Positions 50,227 through 62,967 of a DNA stretch of 64,000 nt are shown here, in pieces. The notes beneath the pieces are model-generated. The model was not told where the DNA came from. It saw only the letters and a program-made list of their open reading frames with translations, and did not search any database. Numbering within the stretch: position 1 is the stretch's first letter; every line of letters starts with the position of its first letter. Both the position numbers and the translations under genes were made by a program. The DNA comes from Oxyruncus cristatus (Eukaryota; Chordata; Aves; Passeriformes; Cotingidae), in NCBI GenBank assembly GCA_013399855.1, contig VXAY01004334.1, positions 771,375 to 835,374 of the forward strand. Reading direction: 5' to 3'.

Positions 50227-52209
50227 GTAAGTATCTTTTACCTTCTTCGGTGTTGTTGATAATGCAGTGGCTGGCTTTGAAAGGCAACTGTATAACCAGT
50301 CACACTCTATTCTTAAATCACAGCTCACAGACAAATGGCTACATCAAATGCTTTAATGCAGAAGTTCTGAATGCATCAGCATTAAAAGCTTATGTTATGC
50401 CCCTGCAGAGAACTCCACTTTGTGTACTCATTACAACAGCTTAACTAGCCCGCTGGTTCTTGCTAGGTTAATCTCCTATTATGTAGGTATTTCTAAAGCT
50501 CAGGCAAAGAGATGAGTCAAGTTCATAAAGCTCGGTGCAAGTTCAGGTCATTAAAATAGCAATTTATTTATATTACTCACTTGAACCTTGGAAGCAAGTA
50601 AAACATGATAGAGCCTTTTCGTTAACAAGCTTCCTAATAAAACTTCCAAGAGACTGTATTCCAGTTGTGTTAGTCCTTCATGTGGAACTTAAGTAGCATG
50701 GAAAGCCAGTCCTGAATCCTTTCACATAGAATTTCACTGTGAGTGTCCATGTTTCACTTGTGTGCATTGTGAGGATGGTTAGTTAAACACTGGAACAGAG
50801 ACGGGTCGTGGAGTCTCCCTCTGTGGAGATCCTGAAAACCCAACTGGACACATGTACCAAAATGCATGTTTAATGTAAGTAGGTTTTTGGGGGGGCCATA
50901 CATAGCATATGTGTAAAATATTTCATAAACTGAACTACTGTTCTCCATTTCAAGTCTAAGTCTGTTTGGTCTTAAATTTAGTCTTAAATGTGATCATGAT
51001 GATAAAAAGCTTTTCAGTTTTGATCTGAACTGACTTTAAGCATAGTAGGGGAACAAAGATCGCTAGCTTTGTTCTATATTCTTAAGTTAACATGGAAAAC
51101 AAAACAGGTGGAGCTTTGTGCCTTGCTAGTTAGATAAATATTTGATGATACTCTTGATGCTTGCCCTTCTTGCCTAAGAGAGGAAAACAAGCTACAAGGC
51201 TCAGTAAGTCACAGACGAATATATACTACACAGTCTTGCTTTGCATTCTTTTGAAATGGGTAACCCTGTTTTTTATCTCAAAAAACCTGGCCCTGAGGAC
51301 AGTACTAGGAATGGCTTTGAACTTTTATTTACAAGTATATCACCCTACTTATTACAAGAGGAAAGCTATTTCTGTGGATTAGCTGAATTTTCATAACAAA
51401 ACAGCTAACATGAATGTTTGTTGTTATACACAATGCAAAAGAATCACATTAATTACTCTTGGTAGGCTCAGAAAGTATTTATGATTTGTATAGAATTCAG
51501 TGTTTGCCAAATGTAATGGCTGATTTTTTACACTAAAAAAATGGACAAAGATGCCTTGGAGCTACTTACAATGTGCAAAAGTAAGTGTTTGCCAAGAGAA
51601 CTCTCTTGCCCCAAAATTTGCTTGTCATAGGGTAGTACTTTTACAAAAGCAAACATGTATTTGGGGGGAGAAGGAAGAGACACGTAAGTAGTTTGCTTTC
51701 TTCTCCGTTTTCTCTCTTTAAATGGGAATTGCTGGGAAAAAAGACAGTGAAGACAGGAGAAAAAACACTTTATAAACAGATTTTGAGGAGAAGAAAAACC
51801 AAAAGCCCAGAATAATACAAGTAGTGTTTGTTAATATCCTGTAAGTTTAAAAATCCTGTTTTAAATGAGTATCTCAAACTATTTAAAGGCTTTGTTTTTT
51901 TTTTTTTTTCCCTTGTTATGGAAGTATATCATGCAAATCTCTTAATTGCTGTATTGAGCTTTATGCTTCCTTTGTGAGAGTGGCCTTGCATTTCCAATTT
52001 GACCAAATTGTGGTGAAGGCAGAAATGGCTTCTTGGTTGCCTTATGGAATAGGAAGCCCCTTCTGTTTTCTACTTGAGCCATAACTGCCCCAGTAGTGTG
52101 TACATACCTGGGGATTCTTAGCAAGTGGCTTCAACATATTTGACTGAAATTCAGCACTTGATATTCAATGTGTAATGGTGGTAAGAAATATAAATTTTCT
52201 ATTTCACAG
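50227..52209 (+). other. MARCHF1: Last MARCHF1 intron, 2.0 kb
   Basis: Intron from GTAAGTAT to ATTTCACAG. It holds a CR1 tail fragment (50771-50851), a T-run near 51893-51910 and nothing else recognised. Confidence 0.9.
50771..50851 (+). mobile_element. CR1 LINE fragment, sense
   Basis: Words GAGGATGGTTAGTTAAACAC, TGGAACAGAGACGGGTCGTG, GAGTCTCCCTCTGTGGAG and AAAACCCAACTGGACAC follow the order of the CR1 segment just upstream of its 3' tail. The terminal tail repeat is absent, so only an internal piece survives. Confidence 0.8.
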
Positions 52210-52511
52210 GTGTCCTCGAATGGCCTTTTTGGACAAAACTTGTTGTAGTGGCCATTGGATTCACGGGGGGCCTGGTCTTCATGTATGTGCAGTGTAAGGT
52301 TTATGTGCAGCTGTGGCGCAGGTTGAAAGCCTACAACAGAGTGATCTTTGTTCAGAACTGCCCAGACACCATCAAAAAACTGGAGGAGAAAAATTCTTCG
52401 TGCACTCAGAGCTCGGACATCAAGGATGCGGTGGTGGTGCCAGTAGCACACACAGGTACAAACTCTCAGCCAGCAGCGGAAGGAACGACATCTGAGGTCA
52501 TGCCAGTTTGA
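52210..52511 (+). CDS. MARCHF1: MARCHF1 last coding exon: second TM segment and C-terminal tail
   Basis: The exon begins after ATTTCACAG with two bases completing the split Gly, then 99 codons and TGA at 52509-52511. [10 protein letters not shown] leads into the second membrane helix ([19 protein letters not shown], about residues 11-29). The cytosolic tail [20 protein letters not shown] follows, a stretch strongly conserved in MARCHF1/8, then a more variable end ([24 protein letters not shown], final TTSEVMPV). The family acts in endosomal and plasma membranes, where the two helices recognise substrate membrane segments. The tail's VVVPV word and the junction GNDN-GVLEW identify MARCHF1. The ORF is intact. 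Human-like length is expected if one upstream exon supplies about 37 residues (inference). Confidence 0.98.
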
Positions 52512-55500
52512 CAGAGACAGCATTGTTTCTTCTTTGCAGAGTTAAGGTGTAGTGTTTTCTATACCACAAATGCTACAAGCAAGTAGAAATGACTTTGCAT
52601 TTTTTCAGTTAAAAAAAACCAAACAACAAAAACAAACAAACAAAAAAACCCCCATACGAAAACCAAAACCCTACGAGGCAAATGGATCCAGCAAAGCAAC
52701 TCGTTACTGTATGGAATGTGACCGTTCGTGAAGTACTTTCGCAACTAGTCAGCAAGTGTAGTGAAAGTGGAAGTGTACAAAGTGCAATAGAGAACAGGTT
52801 TAACAGACAATGCCAAACCAATGTGACAAGAGTATTTTTTTTATTTTTTTTTTTTTTAATTGGGATGTATGGGACAGTAGAAACAGACCTGATATAATAA
52901 CTTTGTTTACAGAGAACCAAAACCTTTAATCTGTTTACTACTAAAAGTTGTATTTGCTATTTATCTTTTTAAATACATGCTTCAAAGAGTACCAATCATA
53001 TGCAGTAACAAATCCAAGTATAGAAAGCTCTATCACAGCACTCACTCTCTAAGCTTCACACGGTAACACACGTTCATGTGACTGTAGCGGAGCCTGAATG
53101 CTTGGGCAGCTGTGTCAACTAAGGATGTTTTAACTGTGCCTGTATTTTTGAAAAGTAAGCAATTCCAACCAGTATAAACTCATGTCTCCATAAGCTTACA
53201 AGTATATTTTTAAATACAGCTGTCAGCAACGTAAGTACAGGGAGGAGATAATACGTAGATATGCATGTAAAAGAGCAGCTCTGCTGTTTATTTTACTAGT
53301 AAGAGTGAATTAGACATAAATTTGATACACAAAGTATTTAGGCAGAATTGTAAATGAAAAAAAGCAGTTTACTGCACAATTACACAAATGTAAATTGACT
53401 ATTATCGAAGGTCTGAAAAAGGATGACACACAGTGAAGATGGAAGCCATTTTTGGTTTCATTTTTTAAGATTCACGATACAGAAAGGTAGATGTAAGAGA
53501 ACATACCTACCTACATATCTTAAGAAAACATTAGTTTTTATCTCCTTTTTATGAAAAGTTAGTTTTTATCTTCCAGGCTGAAAAAAACAAATCAATTGTT
53601 TCTTTCTGTACAGGTAAACTTGAGGTGTTAGAGGTGCAACAGTTCAGTTGTTAACTTCGTGTTTTGAGCATTGTCATATAAAAATGAAGTGTGAATAGCA
53701 TTAAAAGGTGCAATAGATAAATGAATGTAGGTATAATACTCTGTCCAACAGGGTGAATTATATATAAAGAAACAATTTTGTGATTCGCTTTGCATACCTG
53801 TGGTGTTTACCATCAGGGCACAAGCGCAAGTATTGACTTGGAGTAGTTATGTACTGGTGTGGACAAGTCTGGGACCTGAACATAATGTATATTTAAAAAA
53901 AAAAAGTTAAAAGTTTTGGATTTTTTTAATCTTGTATTTGGGTAAAGGAGGAAAAGAAAACAAGCAGATAAAGAACCAGAGTAAAGAGGCTAGGAGAGCA
54001 AAGGTTCTTTACAAGTAAACTAGAGTTCTACAGAAGGCTTGAAGTTTCTAATGGTAAATTTTCTCTCTATACACTGAAGTATTTACAATGAAAAAGCAGA
54101 ATCATCCCATTCTTGCAAATATCCTGGATGCTGGGCCTAAGATGTACTGGAGTTCTTATACTAGGTATTCCTTTGTGAATGTTTATTGGCATAGGGCTCA
54201 GGGAATACTGGAAGTAGCAGTATTAGCAAGAAATGTGTCTTTAGTCAGATTATTATGTTCTTTTGTATTGCAATTGCTCATGTAATTTGGCTGTAACTGA
54301 GTGACTGTCATCTGGCCAGACAGGACACAAAATCTTGGTACTTGAATGGATCCTAAACAGATGTCAATATTTGCTGTAAGTTATTCCAGGTGAGTTGGAT
54401 TAATGTTTGTTTTTTTATGTAATGGCACACACTTTTTATATAAAATAACTTCCCAATTATACAACTGCAGATCACAATTGTAGTAGTTTCTCCTTTGAAA
54501 TAACATACAAGAGAAACCAAACCATTTCTCCATTTAAAACTGTGGAGGAGACTTCAGAAGGTCTCCAGAGAATGACAACAGTACTAACAAATGCCTCGTA
54601 ACTTCACATGTTTAAAGACAGTCTGCAACCGCATGGTTTTCAAGAAGTGTACAAGCTACTTGCTAAAAGGTAAATCTCATGATATCTGAAGTTAGACAGT
54701 TAGAATTACTAACTGCATTTGAATGTGTGGAAGGATGTTTACAATAAACCTGATGAATCATAGCAAAATTTACTGACAAGGAACATTATTATGAAGGATA
54801 ATTAAGAGCTTTCTGAAATAATAATAGTTTCTTACTAAGTAACAGTAACCCTGCTTCTTTAGGCAGCTTGTTCTTTGACCTGCGGTAGCATCATGACCCC
54901 ACTGAAAGTACTTTATCCCTACTTTGTCAGTTTAAAGGAGACTAATTCACATTAGCCTCTTTTACTTGAACAAGTATAAAATTTAATTCAAAGAAGAAAT
55001 ACCTGAGGCTTCCAAAAGCAGAACAGTAGCATCCAACAAAATTATTGTACATTTTTAAAAATACACTGAAGAGTCACCAACAGAACAAACAACATGCAAA
55101 ATTTTATGCTAATGCTATCCCCTACTAAACAGTGTTTTGGCATTCAACCATATCTGCAACTAATGAGTGGAGGAAGACCTTAGTTAGAATTCCTCCTCTC
55201 CCTTTAAAATATTTAATGTAGACAGCAGGAAAAGAGCAAAATGGGATACTGTACTGAGATGGACAATGAGCCAAGTCATCAGCAAGAGAGATTTCAGCAG
55301 GCTTGAAGAAGTCTTTAACCTTTTAAAGTATTACAGTATTAGCTCGTGCATCCCCTTTTCTTCTTATGTGCACTGCACATTCTAGAGCTTTCAGGGATTT
55401 CATGCAGGATTGGAATTTGTTTCTGAAGCAGGGTACAACCTCTTCAAGAGGGCAAGGAGCTATTTATACCACCGTGCATTGGATTCAGGTCTTCATTAAT

Positions 55501-57716
55501 AAGGAAAATGCACAAATACAGACACTAGACAGATGCTTATCAACCAGCAGTTTTTAATTCTCACACAAAGTACAATTTTCTGTATTAATTAATAACCACG
55601 GGATTCTAGCCTAAAAAAAAAAACAAAAAAAAACGAACAAACAAAAAGTAGAGTTTAAGATCCAGACTAAGACTTTTTAATGAAGATGCCATCTCATATA
55701 TCAAACTGCTTGTGTAGCCAGTACATCTCGGGCAAATAAGCTGACAGTGGAATCTGGCCTGGCTAAATGCACAAGGGCAGAACTTTGCTCTGAGCTGCCA
55801 TTACCAAGTAGAGCTTAATCTGCATTCTTGTTTAAACAAAGTTTTAATGAAGGTAGACAGAAATAATCCGGTGTCAGGTCAGATCTGTAAGTTTAAACAA
55901 GATACTCCTAACCTATGAACATGCACATTTCTGTTCCTAAGTTATAAGCATTAAAAAGTTTATTTCAAACTGGCATGAACATATCACTTTTGACTATCAT
56001 TAGCATTACAAAGATTTCAACTAGTCCAACTGTGCCATTCACACACTGTTCTATCTGAAGGCAGTGTTTATTTATGTTTTGTAGAAAAAATAGTAATTCC
56101 CCATCACCAGAACAGTTTATAATTTCTAATAATGCAATGAAACTCTATGATGAAAATATTTTACTCTGTATAATATTTGGAACTACAAGTTTGTGTTACT
56201 TGTTTAACTCCCTCTCTTTTGCAAAAGAAAAAGTGTATGTTTTTGTGGGTGAATGTGTACTGAAAGACAGAAGGCAACGGAAACAAAAGTAATGTATCTG
56301 CTTATTGTTGTGAAAAAAATGTATTTGTATTAAACAAATGACTCAAATTACTGTAGTATTCTACCCTTGTCACTTTGTTATATAAAGCATCACATGCTGA
56401 ACATGAATTGGCGAGACCACACTCTTGCAAGAAAGGTGAGCAAAATACTCAGCTGCATGCTTCATACTGATAAACCTTGCTAGCTACCAGGAGCTAGTTT
56501 TAGGTGCCACAGCTTGGCAGAATGCTCAGGAAAATACCTCATGGTACAAAAACACTTGAAAGGAACTATGGTTGCTTAACTTGCAGGCATCAACTCTGTA
56601 AAGAACTCCCAGAAACAAGTGGTTTTACATCCATAGCATAATGGACAATTAGTACTGGGTTTCAACTCCAGGTGGGTAAGAGGAAGACAGCTTCCTAAGG
56701 AAAGCAGTGCTTTGGAATGAACTGTTTTAGTGATTTTGGAATGTCCAACACTAGAAACCTCTAAAGATGGGCTAGACAGGTAAAGTACTTTAAAGCTAAT
56801 CCCACCTCAGAGTGTAAGAATGGATCTTGTTTATCACTTTAATGTTTTTGGAAAAGGAGAAAATCTCACCAAGTAGAAGTCTAAAGATTTTTTTTTTTTA
56901 AATGAAAGAATTATTACATGTTTGCATTATAAAAAAGTCTGCGTACTTTGTCAGGTGTTATACCAAAGTAAGTATCCTACCTTGAAAAACAGAATGTTCC
57001 ACCCAAGGTGCAAATTTAGTTTTCTACAGAGGGTTGTACCCAACTATCCCATATCCTTCTCCTGGATGGTCATCTGGAGAGAGAGTAGGCTGTTTTGAAA
57101 CATCACAATTCTAGCTGGAATAAGTTATCATATGGCTCATGACTGTAAGAATATATGTCCAAAACACAGAAGTGTTCTAACAGATTACATTCCCTGCATC
57201 TAAGGCCAACTGCTTGTTCATTTTGTTAAAGTTGCCCTAACTAGCTCACTCTGTAAATAATTCACAAATCCCCCTACAAGATATAATACAGAAGAAATAG
57301 CATAACCAAAGAAATTGTAGAAATAAAGATATATTAATTTCCATTTATTAGAATATGGAAAAGTGGAGCCAAATTTGGTTTCAGAAGTAAGAAAACAGAG
57401 GTATAGGGCCCTATGCCTTTTTGCTTTGCATCGATTGCTTGATGAAGGGTACCATTAGAATACAAAACACATTTCTGGTTTTAGTTTGATGTCTGTAAAC
57501 ACATAAGCAAGGAAACATGCTAGGTGGTACCTACTCACACCAAACCACACACACACCCCCTCCCCAACAAACCCCAGCCAATAAAATAATTGAGGCTGTT
57601 TTGCATGAGCTCTCCTAAAAGTCAAAGAAATTGTAACTTAACAAAGAACTTGCCAAAAGTACTTTGACTGGTGTACCACATTTTCACTGTCTATGAAACA
57701 GAGCTCAGAAAATAAA
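52512..57716 (+). other. MARCHF1: MARCHF1 3' UTR with several candidate poly(A) signals
   Basis: Noncoding sequence following the stop codon. It includes an A/C-rich block at 52608-52680, a T-run at 52836-52858 and an A-run at 53894-53904. Possible poly(A) signals are AATAAA at 54743-54748, ATTAAA at 56329-56334 (followed by a T/G-rich stretch) and AATAAA at 57322-57327, 57580-57585 and 57711-57716. The true 3' end cannot be chosen from sequence; the end given is the last of these. An old LINE-like fragment lies at 56670-56800. No coding region is recognised. Confidence 0.55.
56670..56800 (+). mobile_element. Possible very old CR1-like fragment
   Basis: Contains GGTGGGTAAGAGGAAGACAG followed by TGGAATGTCCAACACTAGAA and CTCTAAAGATGGGCTAGACA, reminiscent of the segment of CR1-type LINEs that encodes the last residues and precedes the tail. 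Divergence is too high for certainty. Confidence 0.3.
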
Positions 57717-58167
57717 CCTTGATTGAGAACAGAATGATTCCAGTCTGCTGGAGAGTGTGGGCCCGGGGACAAACTTGCCCTTCTATTACTTGCAAATACT
57801 TATAACTGATGCTCACTGATTCACAGAACTTCCCTTTTTTTTTTTGTTTTAAACACATAAAAGGCAATATATATGAAAATACAATAATCAGCACTATTCA
57901 AAATAAAAACCGAAGAAGACAGGTCACAGTAATTTTTAAGTGTGTTAGGTAAATTACTAATTAATTTGAGGAAATACATCTATAATGAAACATGGATCAT
58001 TACATTATGTATACATATGCCTGGGAACAACATGATCTACAAATTTTAATCATGGTAATAGCATGGAATGAAAAGCAAAGTAGCAGTATTTAGATGCATT
58101 ATATTAAGCTCAGAAAAGAAAAACAAACCTACCAAGTCTTAATGGCTCTCAGAAGAAAGACTACTTA

Positions 58168-58317
58168 CAGAAGCCCTGAAGATGCAGTAATAAGTACAAA
58201 TCAGTCTAGAGGTTCAGGCAAAGGCTTTAGCGAATCTTTAAGTGCCACTTTACCTCTCGGTTCGCTAGCAGATTCTGAGAGCTGGGGAAGAAGAACAGCG
58301 TTTCATTATAAGTACAG
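58168..58317. other. Exon-like segment, strand undecided, unidentified
   Basis: On the + strand, TTACAG precedes 58168 and AG|GTAAGATT follows 58317, with an open frame containing SRGSGKGFSESLSATLPLG and SESWGRRTAFHYKY. On the minus strand, a strong acceptor (CTTCTTCCCCAG) before 58281 opens a phase-0 frame of 26 codons, LSESASEPRGKVALKDSLKP and then LPEPLD, ending in TGA at 58201-58203. The segment is GC- and CpG-richer than its surroundings. The minus reading could be an alternative last exon of a minus-strand gene such as TMA16; the + reading could be an exon of an unknown transcript. I recognise neither peptide. Confidence 0.25.
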
Positions 58318-60384
58318 GTAAGATTTTTTGAGCACTTCATTTCTTAGCAATGGGCATCGTCATTTTATCAGTTTTAAAATCACCGTGGCACTGGTATTGG
58401 CTGATTATATGTGAACTTGAGTATGAGTTGACATTAGTAGGATGCTTCCACCTTTCAGTATTTATTTAGAAAATGCGTCAGTTTTTAAAGTAGCGCTGGC
58501 ATTTTCATCTAATAACTCAAAAGTTTAAGTTTTCATTTATAACAGGTAACTAGTTACATATTAAACCCTTGCTTTTAACAAAACTGAGCAGTATTTGCAA
58601 CCAAGCAGTAAAGGCTTAGGGAACTTGACTACACCTCATTAGCAAAGACTCTTTACCCTCATGAAACTTACTTCTTTTGGGGAAGAAAGTCTGGAAATCA
58701 ATTATAATGAATTTTTACTCTTGAAAGAGCTAGAAGATAGAAAGATAATGTATCTTGACATTGTATCATGCCAAGGCTGACTGAACAAGCCAATCTGAGA
58801 TAATTTTGTACTGTGGGCATTTTTTTGCCCTTTACTAGAAAACTAAACCTGGGAGGATTCCTTAAGTGGAAAACTTTTTCTGCTGAGAAAAAAAAAAAAG
58901 GGTTTTTTTTACTACCCTTTCCTATCTGCAAGTTGTCTATCAAATCCCAGTTTTAAAAAAAAGTTAAACTCCAATATACACGTACTTGTACCCCATACTC
59001 TATCCTCACATGTGGGAGTGTCATCACAGAGATGAGTAAATACGCTACTGCATTGAAAGACAAACGGACAAAATCCCCACAAAATACTCTGTAAATATAT
59101 TCCTTGAATTACTTATCAATGGCTCACAAAATGTTTCATATATATTGTATATTTGACTTGTTGCATCCCACTGCACCTAGCAGCGTTCCACATGGATCAA
59201 CACATACTTAGGTAAAAGAAAAAAGGAAAAATACAATACCAAGGGTAAGTTCTTCGCTGTATGCTTGTTTCTCCACATCCCAAATGTTGGAAGTCTCACC
59301 CCTTAAGAAAAAACTTGTGGAGCAGATGCTGTGATGAAGAGTTCCATTAATTTGGTCACAATTTTTTCCAACACTAAAGAATTGTAAATTAATCAATTTA
59401 CATTTACTGTATACAACCAGCCTTGAGAAGGACAGTGTTTTCTGTTTCTTTTTGGTTTTGTGTTTCGGTATTTTTTTTTTTAGTCAATATTTGCTTTGTT
59501 TATATGAAAAAAAAATCGTATTTCTACTGGACTTTAATTCAGCTGGTTCTGTCCAGCTGAGACCATCAACAGAGTATGTTCCAGAACCAGAGCACAACTA
59601 ACAACTCAGCTGCTACTGAAGGTTTGAATGTAATTCAGCCAGTTCCTCAGAGAAGTCTCAGCTTTCCAAGGCTGTTTGGAGTAAAAGTACATCTTAGTAA
59701 GAACACTGCAAAGTACATTAAAAAATCCCAAAGTTCTTATATAAAAGTGGCTGTACATGTAAAAATACTACTTTTTTGTCTGAAATGTTGCATATTTAAT
59801 ATGAGCCCTGATAATTAAAGAAAGATGAATTTTAACTATTGCAACTTTGCAGTTAAAAACAAAAAAAAAACACCACAGGGACATACTGTGAAGTAGTATC
59901 TGACAAATTAGAATGAAAAAAAACCTTCCCTAAAATTAATCTCTAACCAGAAAAAGGACCTATAAATTACAGAGAATTATAATAGAGGATTTAACATTAA
60001 ACCCTGTAATTCTTAGCTACAAATGAACAGAATTCCAAAGCATTCCCTACAGCAAGCTTGTAAGAACAGAGAATATCACATAAATACTTCCTATTCCCAC
60101 TGTAACCAGCATCTACATTTGAAAAAAAGAGAATAACAATTCAGAACTCCTGAGTGCATTCATCTTTTTCCCACCATAGGGAAGAAATTCATCAACATAA
60201 AAAACCCTAAGAGCTGACTTAAAAGCATAGGCATGACTGAATTGTGAAAGTGATTGAAGAGATTCCATTGCCTCATCTCAGTAACACATGTGAGAGTAAA
60301 TGCTCTCTCTTCATCCCCTCCACTCCAGGGATCTCAGGGCAATAAACTCTCAGCAGAGAAATCAAAGTTAAATAAATAAATACT

Positions 60385-60400
60385 TTTGTTGTTGTTGTTG
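60385..60400 (+). repeat. (TTG)5 microsatellite
   Basis: Five TTG units following an AAATAAAT-like A-rich stretch. Confidence 0.85.
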
Positions 60401-60685
60401 CCACTGCTACATTAGTATTCTGCAACAACTTGTCTGGTAAGTTGGTCTTGCACACCATCAGTTTACGCCTAGGTTATTTTCAATTCAATTATGAATACCT
60501 GGCAGCTACATATGATTTTTTCTGGTAATTCAGTGGAAAAAGTTCACATGCAGAAACTGTTCTTTTTTCATTACTTCTGCAGTAGGTCAACAAGGAAGTT
60601 TAAAACCCAGCTAAACAAGCAGTGAATACATAGACTTCAAGGGCGAAAATCCACAAACTCAACTAAATCTAAACTGTAAACATGC

Positions 60686-61092
60686 ATCATAGAATTAACC
60701 AGGTTGAAAAAGACCTCCGAGATCATCAAGTCCAACCCTTGATCCAACACCACCGTGGTTACCAGACCATGGCACTAAGTGCCACATCCAGTCTCGTCTT
60801 AAAAACCTCCAGGGATGGAGAATCCACCACCTCCCTGGGCAGCCCATTCCGACATCTGATTACTCTCTCTGTAAAAAATTTCTTCCTAAAATCCAACCTA
60901 AACTTCCCCTGACACAGTTTAAGACCATGTCCGCTTGTCCTACTGCTGGTTGCCTGGGAGAAGAGACCAACCCCCACCTGGCTACAACCTCCTCTCAGGG
61001 AGTTGTAGAGAGTGATGAGGTCTCCCTTGAGCCTCCTCTTCTCCAGGCTAAACAACCCCAGCTCCCTCAGCCTCTCCTCATAGGACTTGTGC
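60686..61092 (-). mobile_element. CR1 LINE, 3' end, antisense
   Basis: The + strand shows the reverse complement of a CR1 3' end: ATCATAGAATTAACCAGG, then GAGATCATCAAGTCCAACCC, through GAATCCACCACCTCCCTGGG and up to CTCCTCTTCTCCAGGCTAAA. On the minus strand the frame 61055-60759 encodes the C-terminal end of the CR1 reverse-transcriptase ORF ([51 protein letters not shown]). 5'-truncated, as usual. It lies between the convergent genes, opposite in orientation to the intronic CR1 copies, and its subfamily differs from the 3997-4553 copy. Confidence 0.95.
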
Positions 61093-62967
61093 TATTTACT
61101 TGTAGTCTGAAAGACAAGTGTCAAAAAAAGAGATCATTTCAAATACTTGACTACCACATTACCACACAAGTAATAATTTCTTTTTTGTAACGTCTTATTA
61201 CTGGATTGTTTCAAGGAATATAGAACATCTCATTCTTCATAACTTTGCACGACAATCTTTTTGAAGCATTCACCGGGATGTCAGCCTGATATACTGTAAT
61301 TGCTATGACACCTTCTAGTTACCTTACTGCTCATTTTCCTTCTGTATTTTACTCACTGTCACAGGAAAGTGACTTTTTCTGCAATGTTTTTACTTGCAAT
61401 TTCAAAGCACACCAGACTTTCTATACAAGCAAAAATTAAAATGACTTCTGAAAGGCAAAATCTGTCAAAGCACTGAACAAACTACATACACCACTTTAGT
61501 TCAAAACAATTACCTTGGCTCAGCTTCCACCACAGTCTAACACCTCAGGTTTTACAAATCAAACAAGATAAATTCTACAACACAGCTCAAATTTAACAAA
61601 GTTATAAAAATAGCAAAGGCCCGCCCTGAACTTCAGAACACTTACTTCTAAAACACAAACACAAAGCAATGATGTGATGGCCTAGAGACATGGCTGGTGT
61701 CAAAGGACAACACCTCTATTCAGGTTTAAGAGTTGCAGTCCATCTGAAGATGTATTAGATCACTCACATGTGCTTCAGGTCTGTTGAATTTATTCACGTT
61801 TCTTCCTGAATTTGAGGACAATGGTTAATTCTCTATGACCAAAACAGACTGGTTTCCTAAAACTTGAAAGGATAGCACAAGCCCATTTTGTAAAGAGAAA
61901 AAAACTTAATATACATTAGCGTACTCAACGCTCATCAGTAACTCTTGCTGCACAGCTATGGAAATAACACACCTGGATTGATATCTGTAAATGAAGTCTA
62001 GGAAACCCACATGACTATTTACCATGACAAAAACTTGATTGTTTAGCACACAGAAGTGTACTAGGGATCAAGTACTAGAAAGATTATCCACCAGGAATAA
62101 TTATTTCTACATAATTAACAGGTATCTGAGCTGTGATTACTACTGTGTGTACGAACAGTACAACCGAACTGTGACTTCTGTGCCCAATCCAGTACACACT
62201 GAGATGTCCTACTTAATGCCTGCTGTGAAATTACAGTTTTTCACTTGCCCTTTTTTCCTCTTTTTTTATTCATGTTACAATTTTTAAAGTGACAATCTGC
62301 CAACAACTTCCCTGAAAGACACATTTAAAGGCATCTAAAAAGTTGCTTCATAAAGCAAGCCTGCTATTTAAAAGACCTAAGCAACTTAATTTTAAAATGC
62401 ACAGCTTAACAGAGAAGTTAGAAAAAAAATATGGACAAAAAATATATTTAAAAATAGACAGTAGGGACTTTAACTGGCTTCTGGACTCAATTCTGCAACA
62501 CAGTGTAACTATCTCAAATTCTCTTGACAAAACATAAAAAACTCAGTATCTTATTGAAGCATTTCCAGCTACGTTCCTGACACAGATTCTCAGAGAAGAG
62601 AAGGTACAACAAGAGAAGAGTTCCTCATGTTTAACTGACTATTGCAATTACCAGGAAAAGGTAAGGATTTCTGACCACAAAGTATTCAAGTCTGAATCTA
62701 GGCTGCTCCTATGACAAGGGAAGAAGTATTCAACCAGTCGGGATTTTAAGATTAAGATTTTAAGTATTTATTTATAAGGAAGAATTTTAACCAATAATAT
62801 ACAGCTTTACCCAGTAATACATTGTTTACTCTTTATCATAGGTACACAGTGAGATGATAAAAAAAGCAACTAGCAAACACTTTAAAAATATAGTTAAATT
62901 TTTTTTTTTTTCCAGTGATAATTAAAATACATTTCTTATAATTCCCTACACTGTTTCAGCTCTCGAA
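61093..62967 (-). other. TMA16: Intergenic region and TMA16 3' UTR
   Basis: Noncoding sequence downstream of the TMA16 stop. The nearest poly(A) signal on the minus strand is AATAAA at 62772-62767, about 200 nt after the stop; further minus-strand AATAAA words occur towards 62.26 kb. The exact end of the UTR cannot be set. Otherwise AT-rich with no recognised element. Confidence 0.5.
62767..62772 (-). terminator. TMA16: Candidate poly(A) signal of TMA16
   Basis: AATAAA on the minus strand (TTTATT on +), 196 nt beyond the stop codon. A T/G-rich downstream element is not obvious, so a more distal site may be used. Confidence 0.4.

Larger units (their letters stand above)
57717..60685. other. 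Intergenic/3' flanking region with a candidate exon
   Basis: Between the last MARCHF1 poly(A) candidate and the CR1 at 60686. Mostly AT-rich. The only stretch with exon-like character is 58168-58317 (listed separately). A second possible acceptor with a short frame is at about 59543 on the + strand. (TTG)5 lies at 60385-60400. Nothing else recognised. Confidence 0.5.

Noticed and set aside
32811..52511. Assignment to the paralogue MARCHF8
   Set aside because: RING words CRCTGTLRF and CKYDF, TTSERRK, KQGNDN-GVLEW, the C-terminal tail and the TMA16 neighbour all fit MARCHF1 instead.
60759..61055. 98-codon minus-strand open frame
   Set aside because: Also CR1 ORF sequence, in an antisense copy.
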